Of a stretch of 39,537 nt of DNA, positions 38,851 to 39,537 are shown one piece after another. The translations under genes and the position numbers were made by a program. The stretch covers positions 1 to 39,537 of the forward strand of contig JACPGF010000372.1 of assembly GCA_016182615.1 (NCBI GenBank). Reading direction: 5' to 3'. The DNA is from Ignavibacteriales bacterium (GTDB lineage: Bacteria; Bacteroidota; Ignavibacteria; Ignavibacteriales; Ignavibacteriaceae). The notes beneath the pieces are model-generated. The model worked only from the letters and a program-made list of their open reading frames with translations, ran no database searches and was not told where the DNA came from. How positions within the stretch are numbered: position 1 is the first letter of the stretch; every line of letters begins with the position of its first letter.

Positions 38851-39255
38851 CTACAACAACCCCTTCACCAACCCCTCAAATACCATTATTACAGTACCAT
38901 ACTCAGCCAGCACTAAAACAAATGTTATGACAAATGGTATGCGCAGCGAATTTTCGTATTGGATATCCTTGGTCAATTCACCTTTTGCCAGGGAAATGAT
39001 ATCAGGCTGAATTCTGTAGTGCAGGGCTTTAAGCAATTCAAATCCATTGGGTAAGCGCCGCATGTACAGCCACAGAAGCAGGGGAATATTAAGAACGGCA
39101 AATAAGCCAAATATATAAACCTTGTTTATTGCAATATGCAGCATATAAGGAGCGATAAACAGCAGTGTAACGGCGTGCAATAAAATAATTATTCTAAGCA
39201 GATTAGCCTTAAGCCAATCCGCTTTTCCCGATTGCAAAGTATTTCCGGATTTCAT
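38851..39255 (-). CDS. Small integral membrane protein, three predicted helices
   Basis: Not recognised. The 134-aa protein has predicted membrane helices at about 18-42 ('LLRIIILLHAVTLLFIAPYMLHIAI'), 46-64 ('VYIFGLFAVLNIPLLLWLY') and 106-130 ('LRIPFVITFVLVLAEYGTVIMVFEG'). A basic loop ('MRRLPNGFELLKALHYRIQPDIISL') lies between the second and third. It has no signal peptide. The start at 39255 follows GGAGAG. It precedes the lipoprotein gene at 38818 and could be its membrane partner, but nothing in the sequence shows this. Confidence 0.7.
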   Translation of the reverse strand: MKSGNTLQSGKADWLKANLLRIIILLHAVTLLFIAPYMLHIAINKVYIFGLFAVLNIPLLLWLYMRRLPNGFELLKALHYRIQPDIISLAKGELTKDIQYENSLRIPFVITFVLVLAEYGTVIMVFEGLVKGLL

Positions 39256-39537
39256 GTCTAGTTGCTCTCCATATTTTTAAAAATCATTCACAGCCCACAT
39301 TACCGCAATAAAGCTGTTTTTACAAACTTATTCAACTTTTGCACAAAAAGCAACGGGGGGGGAGGATAATTAATAATGAAAATGAATAATGAAAAAGGTT
39401 CACCTGATTTTTTGGTGGAGTTTTTGGGAAGATTAAAAATATAAGCACTTAGCCATTGCTTCCAAATATACGGTGTCCGGTTATAGTCCAGAGGGAACTC
39501 AAAAGTTAAATGATATCCTATTACACTTGCGGTTTAG
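39256..39537. other. Non-coding right end
   Basis: No gene is visible in 282 bases. Features are a run of eight G residues at 39355-39362 and an AT-rich motif at about 39369-39392 that resembles the repeats near 16109-16136 and 19780-19808. A short open frame from 39379 ends after about 22 codons and is not credible. Confidence 0.5.

Overview
The window most likely comes from a flagellated member of the FCB group, probably Ignavibacteriota or a relative. This is inferred from three things together: a complete proton-motor style flagellar/chemotaxis gene set, a secreted glycosidase ending in an 'NYPNPFN' type IX secretion (Por) sorting domain, and many signal peptides and lipoproteins with Bacteroidota-like glycosidase content. 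Nearly all genes are on the minus strand. No rRNA, tRNA, CRISPR array, transposase or phage gene was recognised.

Region 1 (1-11410) holds two minus-strand motility operons. The flagellar operon runs flgB-flgC-(77-aa ORF)-fliE-fliF-fliG, with fliG cut by the left edge. The chemotaxis operon runs HEAT-repeat gene-cheR-cheY-cheY-cheZ-like-cheA-cheB-(81-aa ORF). Genes overlap or nearly touch, so translation is probably coupled. Each operon is preceded by a sigma-54-like -24/-12 element sharing the 10-mer TGGCACTAAT. The chemotaxis copy matches the consensus fully; the flagellar copy has an imperfect -12 box.

Region 2 (11411-16717) has a DUF2279-type envelope protein with exonuclease III (xthA). 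A repeat-rich 600-bp gap follows, including a 59-nt near-perfect hairpin. Next is a divergent pair: a Ddl-like ATP-grasp ligase lacking the usual Ddl Gly-Ser-Ser signature, and a C39-like cysteine peptidase. This pair is the best candidate here for a poorly described small biochemical system.

Region 3 (16718-21625) has two exported proteins of unknown function on the plus strand, probably outer-membrane/periplasmic with helical and beta-rich parts, facing a periplasmic parvulin-type prolyl isomerase.

Region 4 (21655-34243) is a beta-glucan/beta-glucoside degradation locus without SusC/SusD: a T9SS-exported clan-A glycosidase with a CBM-like domain inserted in its barrel, a GH5 enzyme, a lipoprotein clan-A glycosidase, two GH3 beta-glucosidases, a ROK sugar kinase and a FucP-type sugar transporter. 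In the logical scheme, polymers are cut outside the cell, oligosaccharides are cut to glucose in the periplasm, and glucose is imported and phosphorylated. The transporter reading frame is broken by an apparent out-of-frame deletion in its first membrane helix. A 330-bp MITE-like element lies between two of the glycosidase genes.

Region 5 (34244-39537) is gene-poor and rich in hairpins. It holds an unrecognised two-gene unit (a 116-aa protein plus an exported beta-rich protein), a lipoprotein and a small three-helix membrane protein.
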